Assembly: GCA_015655375.1 (NCBI GenBank)
Contig: JAATFD010000044.1
Coordinates: 1-64,000, forward strand
Reading direction: 5' to 3'
DNA: 64,000 nt
Source of the DNA: Actinomycetales bacterium
Lineage (GTDB): Bacteria > Actinomycetota > Actinomycetes > Actinomycetales > Actinomycetaceae
The notes below the pieces were generated by a model. That model was not told the DNA's origin. It did no database searches and saw only the letters and a list, made by a program, of their open reading frames with translations. The position numbers and the translations under genes are program-made. Below are positions 26,295 to 35,878 of the stretch, one piece after another. Each line of letters starts with the position of its first letter. Positions within the stretch are counted from its first letter, which is position 1.

Positions 26295-28106
26295 TCACTG
26301 CTCGGGCTTGATCGGAAAGAGATCCACGGTCCCCGAAGACGCCGGAATGGCCAGATTGCGCACGGCTTGGGTCGCGACCTCGCTGAAGAGGGGCGCCGCC
26401 GAATCCGACGACAGCACTCCGACCTTGGGATTGTAGAGCACCACGGAGATGGCCAACTGTGGCGAATCCGCCGGGAGGACGCCCGCCACCGTCGAGACCA
26501 CCGCGTCCTTTCCATCCACCGTGATGTCGGCTGTGCCCGTCTTGACGGCGAGCTGGTACCCGGTGACCGCCGCGGCCTGCCCTGTGCCCGCGGTCGAGTC
26601 GACCGTCGACTCCATCATCGTGATGAGGTCCTGTGCTGTGGTCGAGGACATCGCCTGGACCGGCTCGCTCGCCTCCGGCTGGTGGACGGTCCCGTCGGCA
26701 TCGGTCCAGGACGTGACTAGGCGCGGAGCGATCCGCACTCCTCCGTTGCCGATCGTCGACATCACAGTCGCCTCCTGGAGGGCCGTCATCAGGTAGGACT
26801 GGCCGAACATCGTGACGTATTTGTCACGGTTCACCAACTCGGACGGGGACTTGATCATGCCCGCCGACTCACCGGCGAGCTCGATGCCGGTCGTCTGGCC
26901 GAGCCCGAGCCTCTGCTGCATCTCGTAAATGGATTCCTGACCGCTCTTCTGACCGATGAGGATCGTCCCGACATTGGAGGACTCGGCGAGAATCCCCGTG
27001 GCCGTCAGGTCCTCGGTCTCGTGCGATTCGTGGTCGTGGATCGGAGTATCACCCGAGTCCGAAAAACTGATCTCGTACGGAACGGAGAACACGGACGTCG
27101 GTGTGATCGTCCCGTTCTCGAGAGCCGCCGCCATCGTCACGACCTTCCCGACGGAGCCGGGCTCAAAGGCGTACTGGACCGCACGGGCGGTCTGGGGTGC
27201 GGATCCACTGGGAGACGTCGACCCCGAATCGGCCATCACCAGGACGTCCCCGGTCGTCACTGACCGGATGACGACCGCTCCCCAGTCGGCATCGTGCTTC
27301 TCGACGCGCGCGTCGAGGATCTGCTGGACCGCGTACTGGAGATCGGCATGGATCGACGTCGTGATCGTCGCGCCGTCCTGAGGCTCTTCGATGGTCTGCT
27401 TGCCACCGGGCATGATCGCCCCGTTCGGCGCGATCTCGTAGGCCTCCTTGCCGGCCGTGCCCTTGAGGAGGCTCTCCTCGGCGGCCTCGAGCCCGGACGA
27501 GCCCACGCCGGAGGAGTCGACCGTCCCGATCACGGTCGCTGCGGTGCTGTCGTTCGGGTAGACGCGCTGCTCGGAGGACTCCCATTCGATGCCATAGATG
27601 TCGAGGGCGCGGATCGCGCGGTAGGTCTCCGCGCTGACGTCCTTCTTGAGGTAGACGTAGGTCTGGTCGCCGACCATCATCCCACCCAGGACGACGGGGT
27701 CCATGTCGAGCAGCGAGGCGAGTTGGCGAGCGGCCTCTGACGGACCGCATCCGACCAGGGTCTCCCCCGATTTCGTCCGGTCGACCGAGGACGCACAGGC
27801 CGTGAGATCGGGGGTGTCCGTGTTCCCGGACTGCGACAGGTCCTCGTAGTGGGCGTAGCTCAGGATGTTGATCTGATTGACGGCGATGTGGTAGGTCTGC
27901 ACCGAATCGGCGAGCACCACACCCGTGGCGTCCTCGATTGCCCCCCGGTTCGCCGCGACAGAGCTCTCCGAGGTGCGCACGGCCTGCCCTTCGGCAGCCA
28001 GCGCCGGACCTTCGATGATCTGGACCTGGAAGAGACGCGCGGCGCACACCAGAAGGAAGATGGTGAACAGCACGATGATCCAGCGTGCTCGACGTGCCGA
28101 GGTCAT
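26295..28106 (-). CDS. ftsI: Penicillin-binding protein, FtsI/PbpB-like transpeptidase
   Basis: Single N-terminal TM; PBP dimerisation region; SSNVGTILIGQ (SxN) and VKTGTADI (KTG); sits after the ftsL-like gene in the dcw cluster. Confidence 0.93.
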   Translation of the reverse strand: MTSARRARWIIVLFTIFLLVCAARLFQVQIIEGPALAAEGQAVRTSESSVAANRGAIEDATGVVLADSVQTYHIAVNQINILSYAHYEDLSQSGNTDTPDLTACASSVDRTKSGETLVGCGPSEAARQLASLLDMDPVVLGGMMVGDQTYVYLKKDVSAETYRAIRALDIYGIEWESSEQRVYPNDSTAATVIGTVDSSGVGSSGLEAAEESLLKGTAGKEAYEIAPNGAIMPGGKQTIEEPQDGATITTSIHADLQYAVQQILDARVEKHDADWGAVVIRSVTTGDVLVMADSGSTSPSGSAPQTARAVQYAFEPGSVGKVVTMAAALENGTITPTSVFSVPYEISFSDSGDTPIHDHESHETEDLTATGILAESSNVGTILIGQKSGQESIYEMQQRLGLGQTTGIELAGESAGMIKSPSELVNRDKYVTMFGQSYLMTALQEATVMSTIGNGGVRIAPRLVTSWTDADGTVHQPEASEPVQAMSSTTAQDLITMMESTVDSTAGTGQAAAVTGYQLAVKTGTADITVDGKDAVVSTVAGVLPADSPQLAISVVLYNPKVGVLSSDSAAPLFSEVATQAVRNLAIPASSGTVDLFPIKPEQ

Positions 28107-28122
28107 GACGGACCCCCTTCAC

Positions 28123-28518
28123 TCATTGCGCGGCCTGACCACCATCGACAGTACCGGTCGACAGGGTCACCAGGCCCGTCTGACCCGCCTTGACCATGCC
28201 TTGTGCCTGGGCAGCCTTCTCGAGCGCATTCGGGGAGCTGACCTTCTGCAGCTCTGTCTGCAGTGTCCACGAATGAGCGTCCAGCTCATTGAGCTGCAAC
28301 TGCTTGTCCCTGATCGCAAAGGAGGTCTCGGCCATCTGAGTGTTGATGACCATCGGGATGATGATCGCTGCGATCAGGACGATGAGTGCGATGATGGTCA
28401 GAGGAACAACTGACCTGCGCACATTCACACCCTCAACGACCCGGAGGTCGGGACGCGCAGCCTCTCGCAGACGCTCGGGACGCGGTGTCGGACGGGTCCT
28501 CGCAGTGGCTGTGCTCAT
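28123..28518 (-). CDS. FtsL-like short bitopic membrane protein
   Basis: Basic N-terminus, TM (VVPLTIIALIVLIAAIIIPMVI), coiled coil; located between rsmH and ftsI. Confidence 0.75.
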   Translation of the reverse strand: MSTATARTRPTPRPERLREAARPDLRVVEGVNVRRSVVPLTIIALIVLIAAIIIPMVINTQMAETSFAIRDKQLQLNELDAHSWTLQTELQKVSSPNALEKAAQAQGMVKAGQTGLVTLSTGTVDGGQAAQ

Positions 28519-29564
28519 GCGCGTGTCCTCCAGGGTGAGACAATCTCCACCGCGCGCAGACGCACGGAGGCGGAACGGGGGTTATGAGTCAGTTCGGTCG
28601 CATCGGCACGCAAGGCGCCATGGGTGAGGAGTCGCAACGGGGGCTCCATGCCCTCGGGCACGACCGGCAGACGATCCGGAACATGGGTCTCACTGCCCTG
28701 CCGGAAGGTCGCCTTGACGATGCGGTCCTCCAGCGACTGGTAGGCCTCGACCACCACGCGTCCACCGACGCGCGTGTGGGCCAGCGCTCGGGGAAGAGCG
28801 TCCTCCAGGAGGTGCAACTCGTCATTGACTGCCACGCGCAACGCCTGAAAAGTCCGCTTAGAGGGATTGCCCCCCGTACGCCGAGCCGGCGCAGGAATCG
28901 CTCGGCGCACGAGGTCTGCCAGCTGCGAGGTCCGGGTCACGGGCTGGTCGACCCGTTCCTCGACGATCATCCGGGCGATGCGGGACGCGAAGCGCTCCTC
29001 GCCGTAAGTCCGAAGAACACGGGTCAGCTCCCTCGCATCGGCGCTCGCGAGGAGCTCAGCGGCGGAGACCCCCCGGCTCGGATCCATCCGCATGTCAAGC
29101 GGCGCGTCCTGGGAATAGGAGAACCCACGTTCGGGATCGTCGAGCTGCAGACTGGAGACTCCCAGGTCCATCAGCACCGCATCGATCAACCCGTCACGGC
29201 CATGTGCGGTGGCGACCTCGTCAATGTGGTCGTAGGTCGTCTCGACGGCGATGAAACGATCCCCGAAGGGAGCCAGGCGCGTCGACGCGAGGGCGAGGGC
29301 GCGGGGATCACGATCGATGCCCACGACCCGGATTGCCGGGAAGCGCCGCAGTGCGGCCTCCGTGTGCCCCCCCATTCCCAGCGTCGCGTCCACCAGAACA
29401 GCATCCGGCCCGTTCAGTGCCGGAGCGAGAAGATCGAGGCAGGTCTGAAGGAGCACCGGCACGTGAAGATCTTCGGCACGAAGCTCGGACGTCCGGACCG
29501 TCGCACGTGCATCCGGGCGAGCGTCCTCGATCAACGGATCGAGAGAATCGGCGTCGGGTGCCAC
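28515..29564 (-). CDS. rsmH: 16S rRNA (cytosine1402-N4)-methyltransferase
   Basis: HVPVLLQTCLDLLAP, VDATLGMGGHTEAALRRFP, DLGVSSLQLDDPERGFSYSQDAPLDMRMD, FQALRVAVNDEL; GTG start after caggagg. Confidence 0.95.
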   Translation of the reverse strand: MAPDADSLDPLIEDARPDARATVRTSELRAEDLHVPVLLQTCLDLLAPALNGPDAVLVDATLGMGGHTEAALRRFPAIRVVGIDRDPRALALASTRLAPFGDRFIAVETTYDHIDEVATAHGRDGLIDAVLMDLGVSSLQLDDPERGFSYSQDAPLDMRMDPSRGVSAAELLASADARELTRVLRTYGEERFASRIARMIVEERVDQPVTRTSQLADLVRRAIPAPARRTGGNPSKRTFQALRVAVNDELHLLEDALPRALAHTRVGGRVVVEAYQSLEDRIVKATFRQGSETHVPDRLPVVPEGMEPPLRLLTHGALRADATELTHNPRSASVRLRAVEIVSPWRTRA

Positions 29565-29686
29565 GACATTCACCTCCTGCGGGTCTTCGATGCCCGGGAT
29601 GGTTCCTCGTAGGTCGGGGTCCCCCACCGTGATCTGCCATCGGGGAAGTGACGTCAGAGCATCGGGCGGAGACCTCGGCCTGCGGG

Positions 29687-30118
29687 TCAGAACATTCCGG
29701 GAATGATTTCTTCTGCGGTGTTTGAGAACACGTCCTCCTGGACGGCGAGGTAGTCGCGCCAAGAATCGGAATTCCAGATCTCCGCACGCGAACCTGCGCC
29801 GATGACGGCGAGCTCACGCGCGAGGCCTGCGTACGTGCGGAGATCGGCAGGGATGACGATGCGTCCTTGTTTGTCCGGAACCTCCTTGTAGGCACCCGAG
29901 AGCATCACGCGGATCCAGTCACGGGCCTGTTTGGAGGACAGGGGCGCGCGACGGAGTTCCTGGGTCATGGACTCGAACTCATTGGCCGGAAACGCATAAA
30001 CGCAGCGCTCCTGACCACGAGTGAGGACGATTCCGCCCTCCATGTCGTCACGGAATCGGGCAGGCAGAATCACACGTCCCTTCTCGTCGAGTCTGGGCTC
30101 GTAGGTCCCGAGGAACAT
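29687..30118 (-). CDS. mraZ: Transcriptional regulator MraZ
   Basis: [49 protein letters not shown]...[18 protein letters not shown]. Confidence 0.98.
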   Translation of the reverse strand: MFLGTYEPRLDEKGRVILPARFRDDMEGGIVLTRGQERCVYAFPANEFESMTQELRRAPLSSKQARDWIRVMLSGAYKEVPDKQGRIVIPADLRTYAGLARELAVIGAGSRAEIWNSDSWRDYLAVQEDVFSNTAEEIIPGMF

Positions 30119-30150
30119 GTGTCACCGCCTTCCCCTCCGTGGCACGTGCT

Positions 30151-30175
30151 CCCACTCTAACCCACTTTCCACCAC
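30151..30175 (-). promoter_or_regulatory. Candidate MraZ box: three GTGGK repeats at 10-bp period
   Basis: Minus strand reads GTGGT-ggaaa-GTGGG-ttaga-GTGGG, 33-57 nt upstream of the mraZ ATG. Confidence 0.75.
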
Positions 30176-30300
30176 AAATCGGGTCCGCCACTGGCGGTGT
30201 CGTCGAACGAACGCCACAAAGACGTTGGAATTCCGCGCAATTGTTTGGGTGGAGGAAGATGGAGGGAAACGTGTCAGCGATGACGATTCAACCCGAAGTT

Positions 30301-30370
30301 CTCTCCACGCATCGGACTGCCACCTCTTCCATGGGAGGAATCCAAGGGATCGTCACTCCGATGTGGAGAG
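30301..30370 (-). other. Candidate structured RNA / long-range hairpin in the mraZ upstream region
   Basis: CTCTCCA-(cg)-CATCGGA pairs with TCCGATG-TGGAGAG (14 bp, 2-nt bulge) enclosing about 40 nt with an inner CCTC...GAGG pairing. Confidence 0.4.
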
Positions 30371-30434
30371 AGGTTGGCAACCGGGTGGTGGGAAGTGGGG
30401 AGGGTGGTGAGGAGCCGACTCAGGGCATGACGAA

Positions 30435-30475
30435 GGGGCGCATCCATCGACGGTCAGTGCCGATGGATGCGCCCC
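30435..30475 (-). terminator. Rho-independent-like terminator hairpin of the DUF3040 gene
   Basis: Perfect 15-bp stem GGGGCGCATCCATCG / CGATGGATGCGCCCC with 11-nt loop, 29 nt past the stop; TTCG follows on the minus strand. Confidence 0.8.
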
Positions 30476-30503
30476 TATTCAGTGGAGAGGAGGAAAGGAG
30501 CGA

Positions 30504-30926
30504 TCAGGAATCGTCGCGGGTGTCCCAGCGGCGTTCCTGGTCTTGGATGAACCGGGACCACCCGCCCCGAGGACCGGACGGACGAGAGGCTCCAGTTCGT
30601 CGCGAACGTCGGTTGCGGGATGACGACCCGGTCGTGCTCAACGCCAGGAAGATCCCCCCGACCATCATCGCGAAACCGAGGACCCCCAGAAGAATCGACC
30701 ACACGGGCTGACCGACGGCCACACCGCCGAGAACCACCCCGAGTCCGACGACCGCGAGGACCGAGCCGATCGCGATTCGACGGGGCGAGACACGTCCCCG
30801 GCCCGCCGGAGGCACAGATGCGAGATCCGGCCCCTCGGACATCGTCGAAGCGAGACCGGGATCTGCCTTCTGCAGCTCGGCCTCCATCTGTTCGAGTACC
30901 TGCTTCTCATAGTCAGACAGCGCCAC
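30504..30926 (-). CDS. DUF3040 domain membrane protein
   Basis: vALSDYEKQVLEQMEAELQKADPGLAS then two TM segments; typical DUF3040 N-terminus. Confidence 0.88.
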   Translation of the reverse strand: MALSDYEKQVLEQMEAELQKADPGLASTMSEGPDLASVPPAGRGRVSPRRIAIGSVLAVVGLGVVLGGVAVGQPVWSILLGVLGFAMMVGGIFLALSTTGSSSRNRRSRRTGASRPSGPRGGWSRFIQDQERRWDTRDDS

Positions 30927-30966
30927 GACACACCTCCTTCGCCGACATCGGACTGTGAGGACAAGT

Positions 30967-32217
30967 CTAGTGCCCCGGACGGCCAGGAACCCAGTCAGTG
31001 CCATGCTCATCGGACAGCAAGGACGCCGGACCGATCGCTTCACCACCGAACCTGCGGGTGACGGCGTCCATCGCACGCTCCGCTGCCAACGACCGCTCGT
31101 CATCGTCGAGGGTAACCGCGATCCCGTCGCTGCGCCGCTGCAGGTTCTCTGCGCGGACCCCAAACAACCGCACGCCACCCGAGGGCATCGTCTCACGCGC
31201 GAACAAGGATGAGGCCGCCCGCGCGATCTCTCTGCCCAGGTCCGTCGGGGCCGGCAGGGTCAGGGAGCGGGTGATCGTGTGGAACTCGATGTCACGCACC
31301 TTGATCCCGATCGTCCATGCAACCAGGCCGCCCGCGCGCAGACGCCGAGCACACTGGTGGGAAGAACGCACGAGGAATGTCTCGATCGCGCGCCGGTCCG
31401 TGATGTTCTCCGCGAAGGTCGACTCCGTGCTGATCGACTTCTCGTCCCGACCGGGGGTCACCGACCGATGGTCGATGCCCCAGGCCTGGTCATGGAGATG
31501 ATGAGCTCCCACTGCCCCCAGGAGCCGCGTCAGCCGACGGATGTCGGCCCGCGCGAGGTCCCCCACCGTGACGATGCCCTCACGATCGAGGACGTCTCCG
31601 GTTCTCCCACCCACACCCCACAGCACCCCGACAGGCAGTCCCTGGAGGAAGTCGACGGTCGCTTCCGAGGGCACCAACAGAAGACCGTCGGGCTTCGCGT
31701 GGGAGGACGCGATCTTCGCGACACCCTTCGTCGCCGCGATTCCGACCGAGGCGGGAATCCCGACCTCGGCGCGAATCCTTTCGCGCAACATGCGGCCGAT
31801 CCTTGTGGGAGACCCCAAACGCCGACGTGAGCCGGACACATCGAGGAAGGCCTCGTCGATACTCAGCTGCTCGACCAGGGGCGTGACATCGGACAGGATC
31901 GCCATGACGTGCCGCGAGTAGTCGCCGTAGAGCCCGTGACGCACGGCGACGACGCGGGCTTGCGGGCACAGGGCATGGGCCCGCCCCATCGGCATCCCGG
32001 CGCGGACGCCCAGGGCCCGGGCCTCGTAAGTAGCAGAGGTGACGACGCCGCGCGTCCCGACTCCCCCGACGATCAGGGGTCTCCCCGCAAGTGAGGGATC
32101 CTCGGCCAATTCAACCGAAGCGAAGAAAGAATCCATGTCGACGTGGAGGATCGTCGTGTCCGAGTCGTCGCCGCCCCAGTCCCGTCGGGCGCGCTCGTCA
32201 CGGGGCGCATTCGACAC
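30967..32217 (-). CDS. dinB: DNA polymerase IV (Y family)
   Basis: ILHVDMDSFFASVELAEDPSLAGRPLIVGG, SIDEAFLDVSG, GIAATKGVAKIASSHAKPDG, GVLWGVGGRT. Confidence 0.95.
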   Translation of the reverse strand: MSNAPRDERARRDWGGDDSDTTILHVDMDSFFASVELAEDPSLAGRPLIVGGVGTRGVVTSATYEARALGVRAGMPMGRAHALCPQARVVAVRHGLYGDYSRHVMAILSDVTPLVEQLSIDEAFLDVSGSRRRLGSPTRIGRMLRERIRAEVGIPASVGIAATKGVAKIASSHAKPDGLLLVPSEATVDFLQGLPVGVLWGVGGRTGDVLDREGIVTVGDLARADIRRLTRLLGAVGAHHLHDQAWGIDHRSVTPGRDEKSISTESTFAENITDRRAIETFLVRSSHQCARRLRAGGLVAWTIGIKVRDIEFHTITRSLTLPAPTDLGREIARAASSLFARETMPSGGVRLFGVRAENLQRRSDGIAVTLDDDERSLAAERAMDAVTRRFGGEAIGPASLLSDEHGTDWVPGRPGH

Positions 32218-32325
32218 GGTGGTCGCCTCCCTCCTGCTCGCCGCCCCCGGACTCGGGAACACCACCATCGTAGGAGGGACCACCCCCGATCCGCGGCCGC
32301 ACCGCCTCCACGTAGGCTGACGGGT

Positions 32326-33213
32326 GTGTCCCACCGATCCGGCCCTCGTTCCTCCTCGCCCGACGAGCGTCCGACTCACCGTGCCCGCGGACGCGTCGAC
32401 CACGAGGTCGCCACGGGGACCGTCTCGCTGATCCGCGAGGGCTCCCGAGTGACTCTCTTCCTCGACGGCGTCGAGTCCTCCTGCCTCGATCTCGATCATC
32501 CCGAACGACTCGAGTTCGAATACATGCAGCAGATGACCGCCGCGCTGGAGGCCGCAATCCCCTCCCCCTCTCCGATCCGTGCGATGCACATCGGTGCCGC
32601 GGCCTGCGCACTGCCGCGCGCCTGGGATGCCGCGAGGCCGGGCTCACGCCAGATCGCCGTCGAGGTCGATCCCCTTCTGGCTGAGGGTGTGCGCAGATGG
32701 TTCGACCTGCCACGCGCCCCGCGTCTGAGGATTCGAGTCGGCGACGGGCGCGCTGAGTTGTCCCGCACCAGACCCGGGAGCCTTGACGTCGTCGTTCGGG
32801 ACGCCTTCGATCATGGGGTCGTTCCCACCCATCTCGCGACACTCGAAGCCGCCCAGACGTCCGCCCGGGCCCTGCGCCACGGTGGATTGTGCCTGGTCAA
32901 TACCGCCCACGGCGGTTCTCATGACGCTCGACCCGACATCGCGGCGTTCGCCGAGGCCTTTCCGCAGGTCCGTCTGATTGCGGACCCGAAGGTCCTGCGC
33001 TCCGGACGTCATGGCAACATCGTCATCGTCGCCCAGACCGCACCTGCTGACGAGGACGGGCTGCTCGATGCCGACGAACTAGATCGAGCCCTGCGGCGCC
33101 TGCCCCTGCCGACCCGGCTCGTGCGTGGACGCGACCTGGATCGATGGCTGGCGGGGGCGCTCCCGGCGACCGATGCGTCCCTCGGATCGACCCCACCGGG
33201 TGAGCCCTCCTGA
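32326..33213 (+). CDS. Spermidine synthase-like methyltransferase
   Basis: LDHPERLEFEYMQQMTAALEA, MHIGAAACALPRAW, VEVDPLLAEGVRRWF, VRDAFDHGVVPTHLATLEA; GTG start. Confidence 0.8.
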   Translation: MSHRSGPRSSSPDERPTHRARGRVDHEVATGTVSLIREGSRVTLFLDGVESSCLDLDHPERLEFEYMQQMTAALEAAIPSPSPIRAMHIGAAACALPRAWDAARPGSRQIAVEVDPLLAEGVRRWFDLPRAPRLRIRVGDGRAELSRTRPGSLDVVVRDAFDHGVVPTHLATLEAAQTSARALRHGGLCLVNTAHGGSHDARPDIAAFAEAFPQVRLIADPKVLRSGRHGNIVIVAQTAPADEDGLLDADELDRALRRLPLPTRLVRGRDLDRWLAGALPATDASLGSTPPGEPS

Positions 33214-33235
33214 TTTCAGGTCGAGGACCGTGGCC

Positions 33236-34498
33236 TCAGATGGCTGTTCCACCCCGTCGCCGTACCCTGGACCGCGACGCGAGAACGCCAATCAGGCCGA
33301 TTCCCCACGTCACGACCTGAAGGGAAAGCGCCAGGCGGAATTCCTGCCACCCGAGCACCCCGTCGCCCGATGTCGCGTCGAGTGCTGTGCCGATCGCCTC
33401 GACCGCGATGAGGGTCGCGGCGAATCCACCCATGTTCGTCGCCCCGGTCGCAGTTCCCAGGCGTTCGCGCACTGCGCCCTGACGGACGAAGTCGAACCCG
33501 ATCGAGGACGAGACTCCCGCGAGCGCCAATACGACCACCAACACGACCACGACCCATGCGGGCACGGGACGAGTGGGAGCAAGCACGGCTCCCCACACGA
33601 GCACCACAGCCACGGCCGACCCGACGACCATCGGGATCCGGGCGCCCGGACGCTTGGCCGTCAGCTGCCCGACGAACGGACCAGCGACGATGTTGATGAG
33701 GGTGAACAGCACCAACATGCTCGACGCGTTTCCGGCGCTCATCCCCATTCCGAGCGTCAGAAAGGGCACACCCCACAACAGAGTGAAAGTCATCGCGGGA
33801 CCTGCGCCACTCCAGTGAGTGAAGAAGCCGAGCCAGGTCCAGGGCGATCCCAGCACGCGGCGCAGGGTGAGTGCAACGGGCTCATGAGGGTGTTCTCCCG
33901 GACCGGACGGGTGGCGAAGCGTTCCCGGAGTGTCACGGACGAAGGCGGCGACCAGCAACGCTCCCGCAAAGGTCATGCCGCCCATCACGGCGAAGGCGAA
34001 CGACCATCCGAAGTGATGGAGGACTCCCATGAAGGGCCAGGCGGAGATCACCTGGCCGAGCGTCCCGATGATGGACGTCAGCTGCGTGAACAGGGGGATC
34101 CGGAAGGGAGAGAACCACGACGGCAGCAGGCGCAGCACGGAAACGAAGGCCGTCGCGTCGCCGATGCCCAGAAGCACCCGAGCCGCGAGTGCCGTCGGCA
34201 CTCCATCGGCAACGGCCATCCCCAGTTGGGCCACTGCGACCAGGACGGCACCCGTGTACAGCAGACGGCGGGGGCCCCACCGGTCCAGGGCCAGTCCGAC
34301 CGGGATCTGGGAGATCCCGTAAATGCCCACCTGCAGACTGGAGAAGAGGGCCAGGGTCGCTGCAGACATCTCGAAGCGGTCCATTGCCTCGACCCCGGCG
34401 ACGCCGAGGGAGGTCCGTCCCGCGATCGCACAGATGTAGGAGATCATCGCGCACGCCCACACGGCCACTGCCTTACCGGCAGGGCCGGGTCTCCCCAT
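33236..34498 (-). CDS. MFS transporter
   Basis: Multi-TM; QIPVGLALDRWGPRRLLYTGAVLVAVAQLGMA and GRTSLGVAGVEAMDRFEMS N-terminus. Confidence 0.85.
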   Translation of the reverse strand: MGRPGPAGKAVAVWACAMISYICAIAGRTSLGVAGVEAMDRFEMSAATLALFSSLQVGIYGISQIPVGLALDRWGPRRLLYTGAVLVAVAQLGMAVADGVPTALAARVLLGIGDATAFVSVLRLLPSWFSPFRIPLFTQLTSIIGTLGQVISAWPFMGVLHHFGWSFAFAVMGGMTFAGALLVAAFVRDTPGTLRHPSGPGEHPHEPVALTLRRVLGSPWTWLGFFTHWSGAGPAMTFTLLWGVPFLTLGMGMSAGNASSMLVLFTLINIVAGPFVGQLTAKRPGARIPMVVGSAVAVVLVWGAVLAPTRPVPAWVVVVLVVVLALAGVSSSIGFDFVRQGAVRERLGTATGATNMGGFAATLIAVEAIGTALDATSGDGVLGWQEFRLALSLQVVTWGIGLIGVLASRSRVRRRGGTAI

Positions 34499-34552
34499 CG
34501 TGGTCACGCGCCGACACGACCCCACAAAGGTCGTGCACCGGGCCGGGCGACC

Positions 34553-35611
34553 TTAGTGAGAGGTGTCGTCCGAACCCGAGGCGTCCCAGGGGTTGTCGGC
34601 GCGGTGGCGTGCCCGACGGGGATGATTCGGGTCGACGACATCCGGCTGCCGGGATTCACCCGCGTCCGCCTCGCTCGTCCGATCACTGTCAAACTCTTGC
34701 TCACGACGTGCACGATTCGCAAGATACGCCTCGATGACGTCGCCGATGTCCTCGGCGGAGCCCTCGTCCAACACACCCTCGGGCAGCGTCGGCGAGGCGG
34801 AGGCGTCCCCACCCGCAATGAGGGCGTCATAGTGATGTTCGAGAGCCTCAACAGTGCGCGAGACCTCGGCATTGCCCGCCACAATCTGCGACACCTGATC
34901 CATGTCAACGCTGGCTCCGCGCTCGAGGTCACCGACCGGCAGGGACAGGTCCGCATATTCGGACAGCCGACCGAGCAGGGCCGAAGCAGCCCGCGGATAG
35001 GCGTTCTCCGCCATGTAGTACGGGACGGCCGCCATCAGGGCGATGCCCTCGATCCCTTCCGAGGAGAGCCTCTCCTGGAGGAAGGAGGACATCGGTGCCG
35101 GGAACTGCATGGTCCCGATCATCTGGGGCTGATCGGGGATCAGCGAGGACTCGGTGGCCTGGACATGGACCGGCGTCGGACGAGTGTGGGGCACCCCGGA
35201 GGGGATCCCGTGCAGGGAGAAGGAAATCTCGACGCCAGCCGCGCGGACGATGTCGGCAACCGCACGCGCAAAAGTCTCCCACCGCGCGTCGGGCTCGGGC
35301 CCATGAAGCAGGAGAATCGGGTGCCCGAGGTCGTCGTGGACGAGATCGAGGGCGATCTCCGGAGTCTCGACGTCCGTCGTCACCCAGTTCTCCACCGAGA
35401 TGATCGGACGGTGCGAGCGGTAGTCGATGAGCAGGTCGGAGTCGAAGGTCGCGACCCGTTGGACGCCGAACGAATGCAGCATCTGGTCGACCGCGAGGCC
35501 TCCCGCTCCCCCCGCGTCCATCGCCCCGTCGAAATGCGTGACGAGGATCGGGGCTCGTGCTCCGGTTGCGGGTCCGTCCTCGTAGAGTTCGACATCGTTT
35601 CCCTGGTCCAT
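34553..35611 (-). CDS. PAC2 family protein
   Basis: THFDGAMDAGGAGGLAVDQMLHSFGVQRVATFDSDLLIDYRSHRP...LLHGPEPDARWETFARAVADIVRAAGV. Confidence 0.85.
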   Translation of the reverse strand: MDQGNDVELYEDGPATGARAPILVTHFDGAMDAGGAGGLAVDQMLHSFGVQRVATFDSDLLIDYRSHRPIISVENWVTTDVETPEIALDLVHDDLGHPILLLHGPEPDARWETFARAVADIVRAAGVEISFSLHGIPSGVPHTRPTPVHVQATESSLIPDQPQMIGTMQFPAPMSSFLQERLSSEGIEGIALMAAVPYYMAENAYPRAASALLGRLSEYADLSLPVGDLERGASVDMDQVSQIVAGNAEVSRTVEALEHHYDALIAGGDASASPTLPEGVLDEGSAEDIGDVIEAYLANRARREQEFDSDRTSEADAGESRQPDVVDPNHPRRARHRADNPWDASGSDDTSH

Positions 35612-35878
35612 GGTCTCCTCCTCCCCACTACGCGCCGTCCAACGGCGACTTCCTCTTCTGCGGACCACGCTACCCGCCCGCGCGAACGGCTGCGAGGTCT
35701 GTCCCCCGGATTGCGCCGCCAGTGGAATCGGGAATGATCGAGGTTCGTTCATCGGCCGCATCCCCGGGACCACGCCATGGTGCGGGACAATCCCATGGGT
35801 CGACGCCACGCGCGACCGCACACGCGTCGTCCATTGATGAGGCACAATGGACCACCTGTTTTCCGGCGAGGGAGGCTC

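Noticed and set aside
33125-35737. 870-aa plus-strand ORF
   Set aside because: Spans the opposite strand of both the MFS and PAC2 genes; low-complexity Arg/Gly/His-rich frame.
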